A stretch of 64,000 bases of DNA, from positions 38,153 to 102,152 of the forward strand of contig PNAM01000049.1 of NCBI GenBank assembly GCA_003170275.1. The letters are read 5' to 3'. The first letter of the stretch is position 1. Each line of letters begins with the position of its first letter. Position numbers and translations under genes: made by a program. Under the pieces are notes generated by a model. That model was not told where the DNA came from, ran no database searches, and saw only the letters and a program-made list of their open reading frames with translations. This stretch comes from Myxococcales bacterium. Its GTDB lineage: Bacteria; Myxococcota_A; Polyangia; Palsa-1104. Of this stretch, positions 45,101 to 52,618 are shown piece after piece.

Positions 45101-45999
45101 TTCAACAATGGAACAGCGATTCGGAGCCCGGTGCCCGGTCCACGATTACTCTGCCGGACATCCGGCCGGCCCGGATCGTCCCCCGCCGGCCCCTCGATTG
45201 CTCTGGACTGCGCGGAGCCGATGTCGGGAAACGACGAAGGGATCGAGCTGCCACCGCGTTCGAACACTCGAAAAACGTCGCCCGGCGGAACCGTCTCCCA
45301 GCGAGGCAGCGGCAGCAGGAACGGCAGCGCGCCCTTGGCAAGCTCCTCGGGGGACGGCGGCGGATCAGCTCTGATCCCACGAACCACGCCATCAACGCCG
45401 TAGCTCTCACCCAGAAACGGGGTCTTCTGCGCGCCGATCGCCGGCGCGACCACACCATTGTTGTACGCGGCCGCGCTCCAGAAGACGGAGCTCGTGGTCA
45501 TGGTGCTCCTCTCCACCTGCGCCACCTCGTTTGGATGGCAGAGGCCGCAGACCTGGCGCGCGACGCGGAGATCGCCGGGGTTCACGAAACGCACGAACCG
45601 GGGATCCTCGTCGTTGAGCAGCGTGTAGGACTGCTTTGGGTTGGCCGAAGAATACCGGCCGTCGGCGCCTTTCCAGGCGTCAGGGAAGCGCGGCTGGATA
45701 TGCGCCTTGCGCAAGACGTCTTGGTATGGGCGCGTCCCTTGCGCGACTCCCGTCGGTAGCAAGATCTCGGGCGAGCCACCGTGACAATCTGCGCACCCCA
45801 GGCGGAGGGTCTTCGAGGCGTGCATGGTCGGCTGATCCGTGTCGCTGTGGCAGCGAACGCAGCCCACGCTTTTCCGGTCCGCCTCCGCCTGCGTTTGAAT
45901 CAGGATGTCCATGGCAAGCGGCGCAACGCTCACGTGCGTGCGACACCCTTCCAGCGCCGTGCCCACCGTCGCGAGGAGGGCGATTGCCAGGACTCTCAT
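42166..45999 (-). CDS. Decahaem outer-membrane lipoprotein with LVIVD beta-propeller
   Basis: A 1277-residue lipoprotein (signal ending ALEGC, Cys19). Residues about 45-780 hold ten CXXCH motifs in a cytochrome module. Residues about 840-1210 form an LVIVD-repeat beta-propeller (YVTDRFEGLIVVDV, YISCARGLVVVSV, AYVAGGKQGLVIVDV, YVADGKNGLRVV). The lipid anchor and size suit a cell-surface electron-transfer protein, analogous in layout, not in sequence, to outer-membrane cytochromes of metal reducers. ATG at 45999 with GGAG 8 nt upstream. Third gene after the HbpS-like and porin genes. Confidence 0.88.
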   Translation of the reverse strand: MRVLAIALLATVGTALEGCRTHVSVAPLAMDILIQTQAEADRKSVGCVRCHSDTDQPTMHASKTLRLGCADCHGGSPEILLPTGVAQGTRPYQDVLRKAHIQPRFPDAWKGADGRYSSANPKQSYTLLNDEDPRFVRFVNPGDLRVARQVCGLCHPNEVAQVERSTMTTSSVFWSAAAYNNGVVAPAIGAQKTPFLGESYGVDGVVRGIRADPPPSPEELAKGALPFLLPLPRWETVPPGDVFRVFERGGSSIPSSFPDIGSAQSRAIEGPAGDDPGRPDVRQSNRGPGTGLRIAVPLLNIHKTRLNDPHLSFLGTNDNPGDYRSSGCTACHVIYANDRDPAHAGPYAQFGNRGRSQSRDPMISKQEGGHPLRHEFTTAIPTSQCMVCHMHQPNVFMNSYLGYTMWDYETDGELMWPEKQKYPSSEEIWQSLNRNPEGAAVRGNWSDPEFLAHVSELNPKLKHTQFADYHGHGWNYRAVFKRDRSGNLLDDNGAIVANSTPEKLQQAMAPRTDDEWKNGRPGIPVHLKDIHLEKGMHCVDCHFARDVHGNGKLYGQYADAIEISCVDCHGTIDHRPTLVTSGNAAPAGGTRLENGLTPWKQPRFAWRQQKLFQRSMVEKDKEWEVVQVADTVNPNSEWAQTHPAQAERSRLAKTLQKDGLTWGSAAAGGEKLAHSNDRMACFTCHVSWTPSCAGCHMPIQANWSKTSNHFEGEETRNWASYNPQVARDDQFILGMHGTVRRGGKNAVLVAPVRSSSAVVLSSENTNREHLYIQQPPISAAGFSSQAFNPHFPHTVRATETKQCSDCHVSEKNDNNAWLGQVLGLGTNFTNFLGQYIYVGEGPAGFEAVPVTEWEEPQAVIGSYLHKLAYPDSYAAHQRRGGRLAGPAKSHGATNIRSLQMRGEYLFTADGADGFRVYDIANVDNKGFSQNIVTAPVSPLGQRTHVKTRDATAVALPTTMPVAPSRQDQPAFLQHKEDNQEQRMHPLYRYAYVTDRFEGLIVVDVETLSDGDPDNNFLRRAASFNPNGALDGARNITIAGVYAYISCARGLVVVSVADPLHPRVVATIGAPALIAPTVVAVQFRYAFVLDRQGLEVIDITNPERPASVAAVPLVDARDLYVARGYAYVAGGKQGLVIVDVERPDRPRVDQVFTAGGQLNDAHAVRVGSTNASLFAYVADGKNGLRVVQLTSPLTQPNYYGFNPKPVPELIATYKTRGPAVALSKGLDRDRSVDESGNQISVFGRLGSRPFTLEEQQKMYLRKGSLYRVSDAPPGPPNQ

Positions 46000-46013
46000 C
46001 TTTGCATCTCCAT

Positions 46014-47729
46014 TCAATAGCTGAGAGTTACCGATAGAAAGGCGGAATAGAGGAGCTCATTGACCAGGATGTCCCCAAAACCGCTCCCCGGTCGAAGCAC
46101 GGCCACCGCGAGGCTGGTAACGACGTGGTTGTTCAGAAACGGACGATAGGTGAGTCTGAGAGCATAGTCCTCGCCGATATAGTGGCCGATTCCCGGCTGG
46201 TGTAGGAGGAGGATCAACGGTTCGGTGTTCACGAACCAAAGCACGTTTACATTCAGTGAAGCCTTCAACTTGGGCGTGAACACAGCGTCGAGGCCCGCTC
46301 CGACGAGAAACAGCCCGGGGTTGACGAAGTTCGCCTGCCCCTCATCTTTATCGGTACGCAGGTCGGGAACCAGACTGAATCGATTCACGAGATTGACGCC
46401 GGTCCCGGCGAGTTTGATGGGCTGTCGATTGAAGAAGCTAAAGCCGGCGCCGGCGAAGTCGACATTGTCGATGATCGAATCGAATCCCTTTGCCGTCGAG
46501 TCCCTGGGATTTGAATCTCCAGATGCAAAGAATGCGAAGACTTTGGGCCTCAGCCAATCGATGTCGTAGGAGAGCTCGAGCGCTGCCATCTGGGCGTTGA
46601 TGTCGACCGGACGGTTGGCGATCGGATTGAAATCGTCCGTCCCCAGCACCTGGTAGAACGCGTGGGTCAAATTCAGACGACCGATATGACCCTCGCCGCT
46701 CCAGCCCAGATAGAACACCCGCAGGTCATGCGGACGCACGGCGCCGATGGGCGCTGGCCGAACCAGCGGGCCGTTGGTGTCGTAGTGCTGGCCATTGGGA
46801 TCCATCGATCCGGCCTGGTCCAGGTTGAAGTGGAAGCTGAGCTGGGTCGTATAGCCCGGAAAGAGGAAGTCCTGTCGGTAGAGGTTCGCTACACCGACAT
46901 GTTGATGTCGAGGCTGAAACGTATTCAGGTGGCTGTTCGTATCCTTTTCCAGCATATAGAAATAAGCGACGTTCCATTGATACCGGTTGCTAGCGAGGTT
47001 GCCGAAGAGCTTGATGCCCGGTTGATTGTCCGAGAAGACGAACCCTCGAAAGTCACTGGTGAAGCCTTGGATGCCCGCTCGCGCCGAGATGAAGTCGAAG
47101 CGCTTGTCCACCTTTAGCAAGCGCACCTCGACGAAGGCTTCCTGGAGCGCGACCTGCCCGAGGCTCTTGAAACCGAAGTCGGTCCGATTCGTTCCCTGTC
47201 GAACGTCGATATTGACGACCTGGTTCTCCCAAACCTTTAGGTAGTTGACGTTGAAGACGGGCGTGAGTCGAAATTCCCAGTCCTTGGGCTTGAACGCGGT
47301 CGATCCGTGAAAGAGGTCCAGGCTGGCGATGATGTTCTCGTTCACCAGGAGCTGCTGGCCACGCCCAAAGAAATCGCCGTTCCCCCCCGGCGAAGCTCGA
47401 CTGGCTCCCTGCGCTGTCGGGAGGTTGCGGGCTTCGAACAACGTATCGATCACGCCAGTAAAAATGAAGAAGGTGCGCTGGCCGAAGATTGGGTAGTCCC
47501 CCTTGAGCACGTTCTGGTGGTAGGGATCCCACCAGTGCCCGGAATAGCCGATTCGCCAGCGATCCGGCATGGGGCGAAAGTCTTTTTGCCCGCGGTTATA
47601 AACGGGGAGGAAGTCGCCGCGATCGTCCCCTGGCTCTGGTTTCGCCGACTCTGGCTTCGGCGATGGATCGGCGGCCCAGGCCCGCTGCCCGGAGATCGGG
47701 ACGAGCAATAGCAGGATCAGTACGCGCAA
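46014..47729 (-). CDS. Outer-membrane porin-like beta-barrel
   Basis: A 571-residue protein with a signal peptide ending QRAWA (about residue 19) and a long series of amphipathic strands rich in Tyr, Phe and Gly, ending LSVTLSY, an outer-membrane C-terminus. I take the TTG at 47729, just after the upstream stop (TAA at 47736-47734), since it opens the signal. No named family seen; the length suits a barrel of 22-26 strands. Between a haem-binding protein and a surface decahaem cytochrome, it may form the pore of a porin-cytochrome conduit (inference). Confidence 0.72.
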   Translation of the reverse strand: MRVLILLLLVPISGQRAWAADPSPKPESAKPEPGDDRGDFLPVYNRGQKDFRPMPDRWRIGYSGHWWDPYHQNVLKGDYPIFGQRTFFIFTGVIDTLFEARNLPTAQGASRASPGGNGDFFGRGQQLLVNENIIASLDLFHGSTAFKPKDWEFRLTPVFNVNYLKVWENQVVNIDVRQGTNRTDFGFKSLGQVALQEAFVEVRLLKVDKRFDFISARAGIQGFTSDFRGFVFSDNQPGIKLFGNLASNRYQWNVAYFYMLEKDTNSHLNTFQPRHQHVGVANLYRQDFLFPGYTTQLSFHFNLDQAGSMDPNGQHYDTNGPLVRPAPIGAVRPHDLRVFYLGWSGEGHIGRLNLTHAFYQVLGTDDFNPIANRPVDINAQMAALELSYDIDWLRPKVFAFFASGDSNPRDSTAKGFDSIIDNVDFAGAGFSFFNRQPIKLAGTGVNLVNRFSLVPDLRTDKDEGQANFVNPGLFLVGAGLDAVFTPKLKASLNVNVLWFVNTEPLILLLHQPGIGHYIGEDYALRLTYRPFLNNHVVTSLAVAVLRPGSGFGDILVNELLYSAFLSVTLSY

Positions 47730-47733
47730 CAGG

Positions 47734-49428
47734 TTACAGATTGGGATGCCTCGGAAACACGACGTAGGGGAGCGCCACGCCCCGCACGCGGACGGTGTCG
47801 GAACGCATATTGGCGGGCGCTTCGAATCCCGCATGGCCGAGGAACCCAATCAGATCGTCCTGGTCGATCCCATCTCCGGAGATGCCGATTGCGCCGACGA
47901 GCAATCCGCCTTTGTACAAAGGGAAGCCGCCCGGGAAGATGGTCATGCCGTTGCTCAAGCCGGGGAGCGACGTTCCCGCACAGGAAGCCATGAAGAGGCT
48001 CGCCCCGGGAGGCGTGAGATATTCGTCAAGCTGCAGTCCCGTATTGAAGACGCTCCAGTCCCCTAGCGGCTTCGAGAAGGGGCCGTTCGAGAATGGAGCG
48101 ATCCCACCGGGCGGAAACACCGGCTGGCTCAGGAATCCCACGGCGCGCGTCGAGAAGGCCACGCTCCCATCGAGCGCCAGCCCATCGGCTGCGGCCGCAG
48201 CCACGTACGAATCAAGGCCGGCCTGGGTCAAGGAAAGGGCGGCCGAGGGATCGCTGAAAAAGGCGGCCGATCGAGCCTTCTGCACCGACACGTCAAAGCC
48301 GAAGACTGGGGCATCGACGGATCGGAAAATGCCCAGAATCGCGCCGCTCGTGTCCACCACCGAAATCGTCACACGGGCCGCTGTGCCGATCGGCAGTCGG
48401 ATGGCAGCGCGCGTCGTGCTCGCTTGCGCGGCTGCCTGGCCGATGATGCGAGTCACGTCCTCGATCGTGAGCCCACCTGCGCCCGGCGTGGTTCCCTCCC
48501 GGAAGCTGGTTGCGAACTCCGCAGGCACGGTACCGGGCGTGTCGACGAGTTGGCGCGCGACGAAGGGAGTCGCTTCCGCGGCAGCGGGTGGGGCGATCTC
48601 TTTGCCAGCCGCCGCGAACGTGGCGTACGGGGTCGTAACCTGGCTCGCCGGCGGCTCCGCATTGGCGAACAGAAATTGGATCCCATCCACCAGAATGTTT
48701 TCGCCGTGGATCGCTGCGGGTGCGGAGAACCCCAACGTGCCGGCGGCGGCAATGGTTTCTTCCACCGTCGGCGTGATATCGGGTTGTCCCCGATTCACGG
48801 TGTAGATACCGTCTCCTTCGACGCCGATTCCCCCGACGGCCACGCCATTCTTATAGAGAGGCAGCCCGCCCGCGTCGGCCGAGAGGCCAATCGGAAGATT
48901 CGAGAGTGCTGCCTGATGCGGCCCGGGCCCTCGATCGACATCGCTGCAGCGCAGGTTCGACAGCTGAACGCCAAACAGCGGACCTCCTGGGGACGGATCG
49001 ACCTCGGGGGGAAAGTGCTGCTGCAGGATGTAGCCGGCCGAGCGCGTGGTGAAGGCGCTCCCCTGCGTGCTGAGAAACGAGGCGGTACCCGCCTTGGAAA
49101 CCGCGGCCGCAACCGCGGAGTCGTCGAACACGCGTCCTTCCAATCCGCCGCGCCCGCCGCCGGACACCGTGGTCGTGATCGACGCGCCGGCCATTTGCAG
49201 GAGACCCAGCACGACCCCCTCGTGATCCACGACGGCGATCGTTACCGGCAGGCTGCTCGCCGACGCCTGAGTAGCGGCCTGGGCAATGATGGCTTGAACG
49301 TCCAAAGCAGTCAGTTGGACGGTCTCTGAAAGCGACGGATCGGCAACGCCGGGGACATCTGTTCCAAAGGCGGAGTCACAACCGCAAGCGGTCATGGCCA
49401 GGGCGAGCGTCATCGCTTCGATTCGCAT
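47734..49428 (-). CDS. Lipoprotein with two GlcG/HbpS-like haem-degrading domains
   Basis: A 564-residue lipoprotein (signal ending MTACGC). Two copies of the DUF336/GlcG/HbpS fold lie at about 40-270 and 310-550: each has a LTxxDV/LTIEDV helix, VTIxVVD[H/T], and a C-terminal LPLYKNG/FPLYKGG, VGGIGVEGDGI/VGAIGISGDGI. HbpS binds haem and iron in other bacteria; a periplasmic or surface haem or redox-sensing role is inference. First gene of the three-gene operon; ATG at 49428, with an ATG at 49464 as an alternative. Confidence 0.8.
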   Translation of the reverse strand: MRIEAMTLALAMTACGCDSAFGTDVPGVADPSLSETVQLTALDVQAIIAQAATQASASSLPVTIAVVDHEGVVLGLLQMAGASITTTVSGGGRGGLEGRVFDDSAVAAAVSKAGTASFLSTQGSAFTTRSAGYILQQHFPPEVDPSPGGPLFGVQLSNLRCSDVDRGPGPHQAALSNLPIGLSADAGGLPLYKNGVAVGGIGVEGDGIYTVNRGQPDITPTVEETIAAAGTLGFSAPAAIHGENILVDGIQFLFANAEPPASQVTTPYATFAAAGKEIAPPAAAEATPFVARQLVDTPGTVPAEFATSFREGTTPGAGGLTIEDVTRIIGQAAAQASTTRAAIRLPIGTAARVTISVVDTSGAILGIFRSVDAPVFGFDVSVQKARSAAFFSDPSAALSLTQAGLDSYVAAAAADGLALDGSVAFSTRAVGFLSQPVFPPGGIAPFSNGPFSKPLGDWSVFNTGLQLDEYLTPPGASLFMASCAGTSLPGLSNGMTIFPGGFPLYKGGLLVGAIGISGDGIDQDDLIGFLGHAGFEAPANMRSDTVRVRGVALPYVVFPRHPNL

Positions 49429-49478
49429 CTGGACCCGCCATGTAATCAGCGCATCACGGTCCATGCAAGGAGGCTCGT

Positions 49479-49487
49479 GATAATATC
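49479..49487. promoter_or_regulatory. Bidirectional -10 region between the HbpS-like operon and cNMP gene
   Basis: GATAATATC is a near-palindrome. On the plus strand GATAAT (49479-49484) is 8 nt before the ATG at 49493. On the minus strand GATATT/TATTAT lies about 55 nt before the ATG at 49428, giving that operon a leader. Confidence 0.5.
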
Positions 49488-49492
49488 AACGC

Positions 49493-50626
49493 ATGAGCAC
49501 GCTGGGGCTGGATGCGAAGGTGATCGATCGGGTGAGGGCCACCGGCACGCCGGCCTCGTACGAAGCGGGCCAGGAGCTCATCCGCGAGGGCGAGGTCGAC
49601 GAGCGCCTGTTCTTCATCGAGTCGGGAGCGGTGGAGGCGCGCAAGGGTGGGGCGGTGATCAGGCGCGTGGAGGCGGGCGACGTGGTGGGCGAGTTCGCCT
49701 TCCTCGATCGCCGGCCGCGCACTGCTTCGGTGCGCGCGGTGGGGCCGGTGAAGGTGGTGGTGCTCGAGCGGCCGGTCGTGCTGCGCGCGCTCGCCGACGA
49801 CCCCGCGACGCTGATGGGCTGGGTGAACGCGATCACCTCCCGGATGCGCTCGCGCCTCGAGGGCACCGGCAGCGGAGACGGCGGCGCGGACGGATTCCTC
49901 GTCGCGCTCACCGAGGAGTCGAAGAAGCACCGCGCGGTGCGCCACCGCTACCTGAGCGCGCTCCGCGACGGCACGGTGCCCGATCTGCGCTGGGCGATGG
50001 CCGACTTCGGCCGGCAATATTTCGGCTATTCCGGTCACTTCCCGCAGTACCTGACGACCGTGATCAGCCGCCTCGAGAAGCCGGAGCACCGCGCCGGCCT
50101 GCTGCAGAACCTCACCCAGGAGTCGGGGATCTACCAAGAGCACGAGCTCGCCGAGTTGGCCGCCCGCGGCATCGATCGGGAGTGGATAAGCGGCATCCCG
50201 CACCCGACGCTGATCCACCGCTTCCGCAGCGCGCTCGGCGTGGCCGACGCCGGAATCGAGGACGACAGCGACGAGGTGGTGTGTTGGCGCGAGATGTTCC
50301 TCGGGGTGCTCTCCGGCGGCTCGCCCGCCGAAGCGGTGGGCGCGCTCGGGCTCGGCACGGAGGGAGTGGTGCGCGATCTCTACGCGCCGCTCGTCGCAGC
50401 GGTCAAGCGGCTACCGGATCTCGCCCCGCGCGACGTGGTCTTCTTCCCGCTGCACGCCGCGATCGACGACCACCACCAGGCCACGTTCCTCGACATCGCG
50501 CGCCACTACGCGCGCACCGAGCAGGGGCGGCGCGACCTCGGGAAGGGGATGCGCAAGGCGCTCGCGCTGCGCGCCTCCTTCTGGGATTGGATGTACGAGC
50601 GCGCCGTCACGCTGGGCAAGCCGTAG
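49493..50626 (+). CDS. cNMP-binding domain fused to a haem-oxygenase-like diiron protein
   Basis: A 377-residue protein. Residues about 15-115 are a cyclic-nucleotide-binding domain with the phosphate-binding cassette VVGEFAFLDRRPRTAS. Residues about 130-365 are a haem-oxygenase-like helical domain of the iron-containing redox family: QYLTTVISRLEK, NLTQESG and HPTLIHRFRSALGV, with further His in DDHHQATFLDIARHYAR. These proteins bind two iron atoms in other members (family knowledge). Leaderless ATG. Between two cytochrome operons, so it may be a cNMP-tuned oxidase or reductase partner. Confidence 0.82.
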   Translation: MSTLGLDAKVIDRVRATGTPASYEAGQELIREGEVDERLFFIESGAVEARKGGAVIRRVEAGDVVGEFAFLDRRPRTASVRAVGPVKVVVLERPVVLRALADDPATLMGWVNAITSRMRSRLEGTGSGDGGADGFLVALTEESKKHRAVRHRYLSALRDGTVPDLRWAMADFGRQYFGYSGHFPQYLTTVISRLEKPEHRAGLLQNLTQESGIYQEHELAELAARGIDREWISGIPHPTLIHRFRSALGVADAGIEDDSDEVVCWREMFLGVLSGGSPAEAVGALGLGTEGVVRDLYAPLVAAVKRLPDLAPRDVVFFPLHAAIDDHHQATFLDIARHYARTEQGRRDLGKGMRKALALRASFWDWMYERAVTLGKP

Positions 50627-50627
50627 C

Positions 50628-51782
50628 CTATTCCTTGGAGTGGTAGACGTGGCACTCGACGCAGGGTGATTCCAGCTTGTCGGGTGTGCCGGGATCCGCG
50701 TGGCAATCGCGGCAAACGGCAATGCCAGGAATGAGCAGGTCGGAGGCCGTCGTCGACCCGCGCGCGCGCGTGTGACACTGCTCGCAGGCCGTCTGGCGAT
50801 GCACGCCGTGGTCGAACAGCGCAGCCGATAGCCAGTGCGTGCGGAGCAGTGGCGGTTCGACGTTGTACTGCTTGACGTCGGGCGAGCCGGGGGTGCCGGT
50901 GACCGTCACTTCGTGGCAGCGCTTGCAGCCGTCCTGCTCGGTGAAGACCCCGTCGATGATGTCGCGGGTCTCGCTGGCGACCCGCTCGCGCAGCTTGGCA
51001 GCACTGTCGTGGCCGCCTTCAGGGGCGTTCAGGTAAAATTCGGCCAGCGCTGCACGAATGACCTCGATGGCGTGCTCGACATTGCCGTGTGGGATCGGTG
51101 TGCCTTTGATCCGCGGGTCGGCCTGGAGCCTGTGGCAGCGCTGGCAATTCCGTGCGAACGCGATCGGGGTGAAGGACTTTCCGTCCGCGGCGCGCACGTG
51201 GCAGGTCCCGCAGGTCAGCGTCTCCGGCGCGGCGCCCTCCTTTTGCAGGTTCCCGAGGTGCTCGGCGTGGCTGAACTTGAGCAGGCCGGTGTCAGGCGGC
51301 AGCGCGAACTCGGGGTGGTGGGCGAAGTCATTCACCGACGGCTGACGGGTCTCGGGGAGCACCTTCGCGATCTGCGAATGGCACTTCGTACACAAGGGCG
51401 AATCGGCGGGCACGAGGCTGCGCTGACCGTGATGCTCCTTGTGGCAGCTGGCGCAGCGATCGACCGCTTGGACCTTCTTCGAGGTAAACGCTCGGGCGTG
51501 GCTGCCGACGGTGTGGCAGCTCAGGCAGCGCGAGTCGCTGGCGCCGGTGAAGAGCGTGTCGTGGCAGCGCTCGCACGCGTTCGCGATCATCCGGTGATGG
51601 TTGGAGACCGGCTCGGCGGCGAGCGCGCTGCGGCGGGTAGCGCTCGTGAGCGGCCACACGATGAACGCCGCCGCGCTGATCGCCCCCGCCACGACCGTGA
51701 TGAACGCCAGCGACGGCAGATGATACCCGACCGTGAGTCGGCGCTCGAGCTCGTGGCGCTTGTCGCCGGGTGGCGTGCTCAT
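50628..51782 (-). CDS. Membrane-anchored decahaem c-type cytochrome
   Basis: A 384-residue protein with a basic N-terminus and one transmembrane helix (about 22-45) acting as an anchor, then ten CXXCH motifs between about 69 and 380. The anchor resembles NapC/NrfH-type placement, but the haem number is higher. It would take electrons at the inner membrane and pass them to periplasmic cytochromes. Its start overlaps the cytochrome-b-like gene by 4 bp (ATGA). Last gene of the flavoprotein operon. Confidence 0.88.
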   Translation of the reverse strand: MSTPPGDKRHELERRLTVGYHLPSLAFITVVAGAISAAAFIVWPLTSATRRSALAAEPVSNHHRMIANACERCHDTLFTGASDSRCLSCHTVGSHARAFTSKKVQAVDRCASCHKEHHGQRSLVPADSPLCTKCHSQIAKVLPETRQPSVNDFAHHPEFALPPDTGLLKFSHAEHLGNLQKEGAAPETLTCGTCHVRAADGKSFTPIAFARNCQRCHRLQADPRIKGTPIPHGNVEHAIEVIRAALAEFYLNAPEGGHDSAAKLRERVASETRDIIDGVFTEQDGCKRCHEVTVTGTPGSPDVKQYNVEPPLLRTHWLSAALFDHGVHRQTACEQCHTRARGSTTASDLLIPGIAVCRDCHADPGTPDKLESPCVECHVYHSKE

Positions 51783-52618
51783 CTGGCAGACGAACGAAAG
51801 GAGAGCGCCCAGAATACGTGCGCGACGACGGCCGCGACGCAGGCGAAGGACATCGGCAGATGCAGGTAGAGCCAGATCCGCATGCGCGCCAAGGCGCTGG
51901 CCTCGGCGACCGCCGTGTTGCAGAGATGCAACCTACGGGCGCCCATGCGGGTGAGCTCGAGCCCGTCCTGATATTCGTGCTTCGGGAGCGACGCGAGCAG
52001 GCTGCTCAGCTCCTCCTCCTTCAGCACATAGCGCTCCAGGAAGAGAATTCGAACCAGTGACGGATTGAAGGGCACGGTCACGCGCGCAGCCAACGCGGAG
52101 AATGCGCTGCTCTTGTCGCTCGCCAGCGCGGCCATCGACTTGGCGATGGTTTCGATCTCCGTCGCACAGCGGCGGAGGCTCAACCCTTCGCGGCGCGCCT
52201 CCATTCTCGAGGGCATGCTGACGTAGGCGTACGCGCCCCAGATTCCGCTCGCGATGGTCGCGAGCATCAACAGATAGGGCGCAGCGTGCACGTTCCAGCC
52301 GAGGTGAAAGCCCGAGTGCAACGGCACGAGCAGACCGAGCGCCACACCAATCCAAACGTGCGCCGAGAGCCAACCCTTTAGCGTCCCCGAGCCCGACGCA
52401 TACGAATAGCGCTTCCGTACGCCATACCACATGAGGAAGGCGATGCCCGCGGTCGCGATTGCACCATAGATCAATCCGAGCCTCGTACCGCCGTTCCGAC
52501 CGCCGATGGGCTTGTTGTACAGGTAGCCCCCGGCGAGGCCCGTCAGCGCGAGCAGTATGGCCCACAGCCACAAGAAGCGGCGATGCCCGAAGAAGTTCTC
52601 GTCCGCGTCCCTGGTCAA
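51779..52618 (-). CDS. Cytochrome-b-like inner-membrane protein
   Basis: A 279-residue protein with about five helices, including LWAILLALTGLAGGYLY, GLIYGAIATAGIAFLMWYG, AHVWIGVALGLLVPLHSGFHL and a C-terminal WLYLHLPMSFACVAAVVAHVFWAL. The paired His (about residues 85, 97, 101 and the C-terminal pair) suit b-haem ligands. The TTG start overlaps the upstream stop (TTGA). Position between a Fe-S flavoprotein and a decahaem cytochrome suggests it relays electrons across or at the inner membrane. Family not named. Confidence 0.7.
   Translation of the reverse strand: MTRDADENFFGHRRFLWLWAILLALTGLAGGYLYNKPIGGRNGGTRLGLIYGAIATAGIAFLMWYGVRKRYSYASGSGTLKGWLSAHVWIGVALGLLVPLHSGFHLGWNVHAAPYLLMLATIASGIWGAYAYVSMPSRMEARREGLSLRRCATEIETIAKSMAALASDKSSAFSALAARVTVPFNPSLVRILFLERYVLKEEELSSLLASLPKHEYQDGLELTRMGARRLHLCNTAVAEASALARMRIWLYLHLPMSFACVAAVVAHVFWALSFRSSAR

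Noticed and set aside
49467..49472. AGGAGG as the ribosome-binding site for the cNMP/haem-oxygenase-like gene at 49493
   Set aside because: It is about 20 nt from the ATG, too far, and lies upstream of the predicted transcript start; the -10 box at 49479 fits better.
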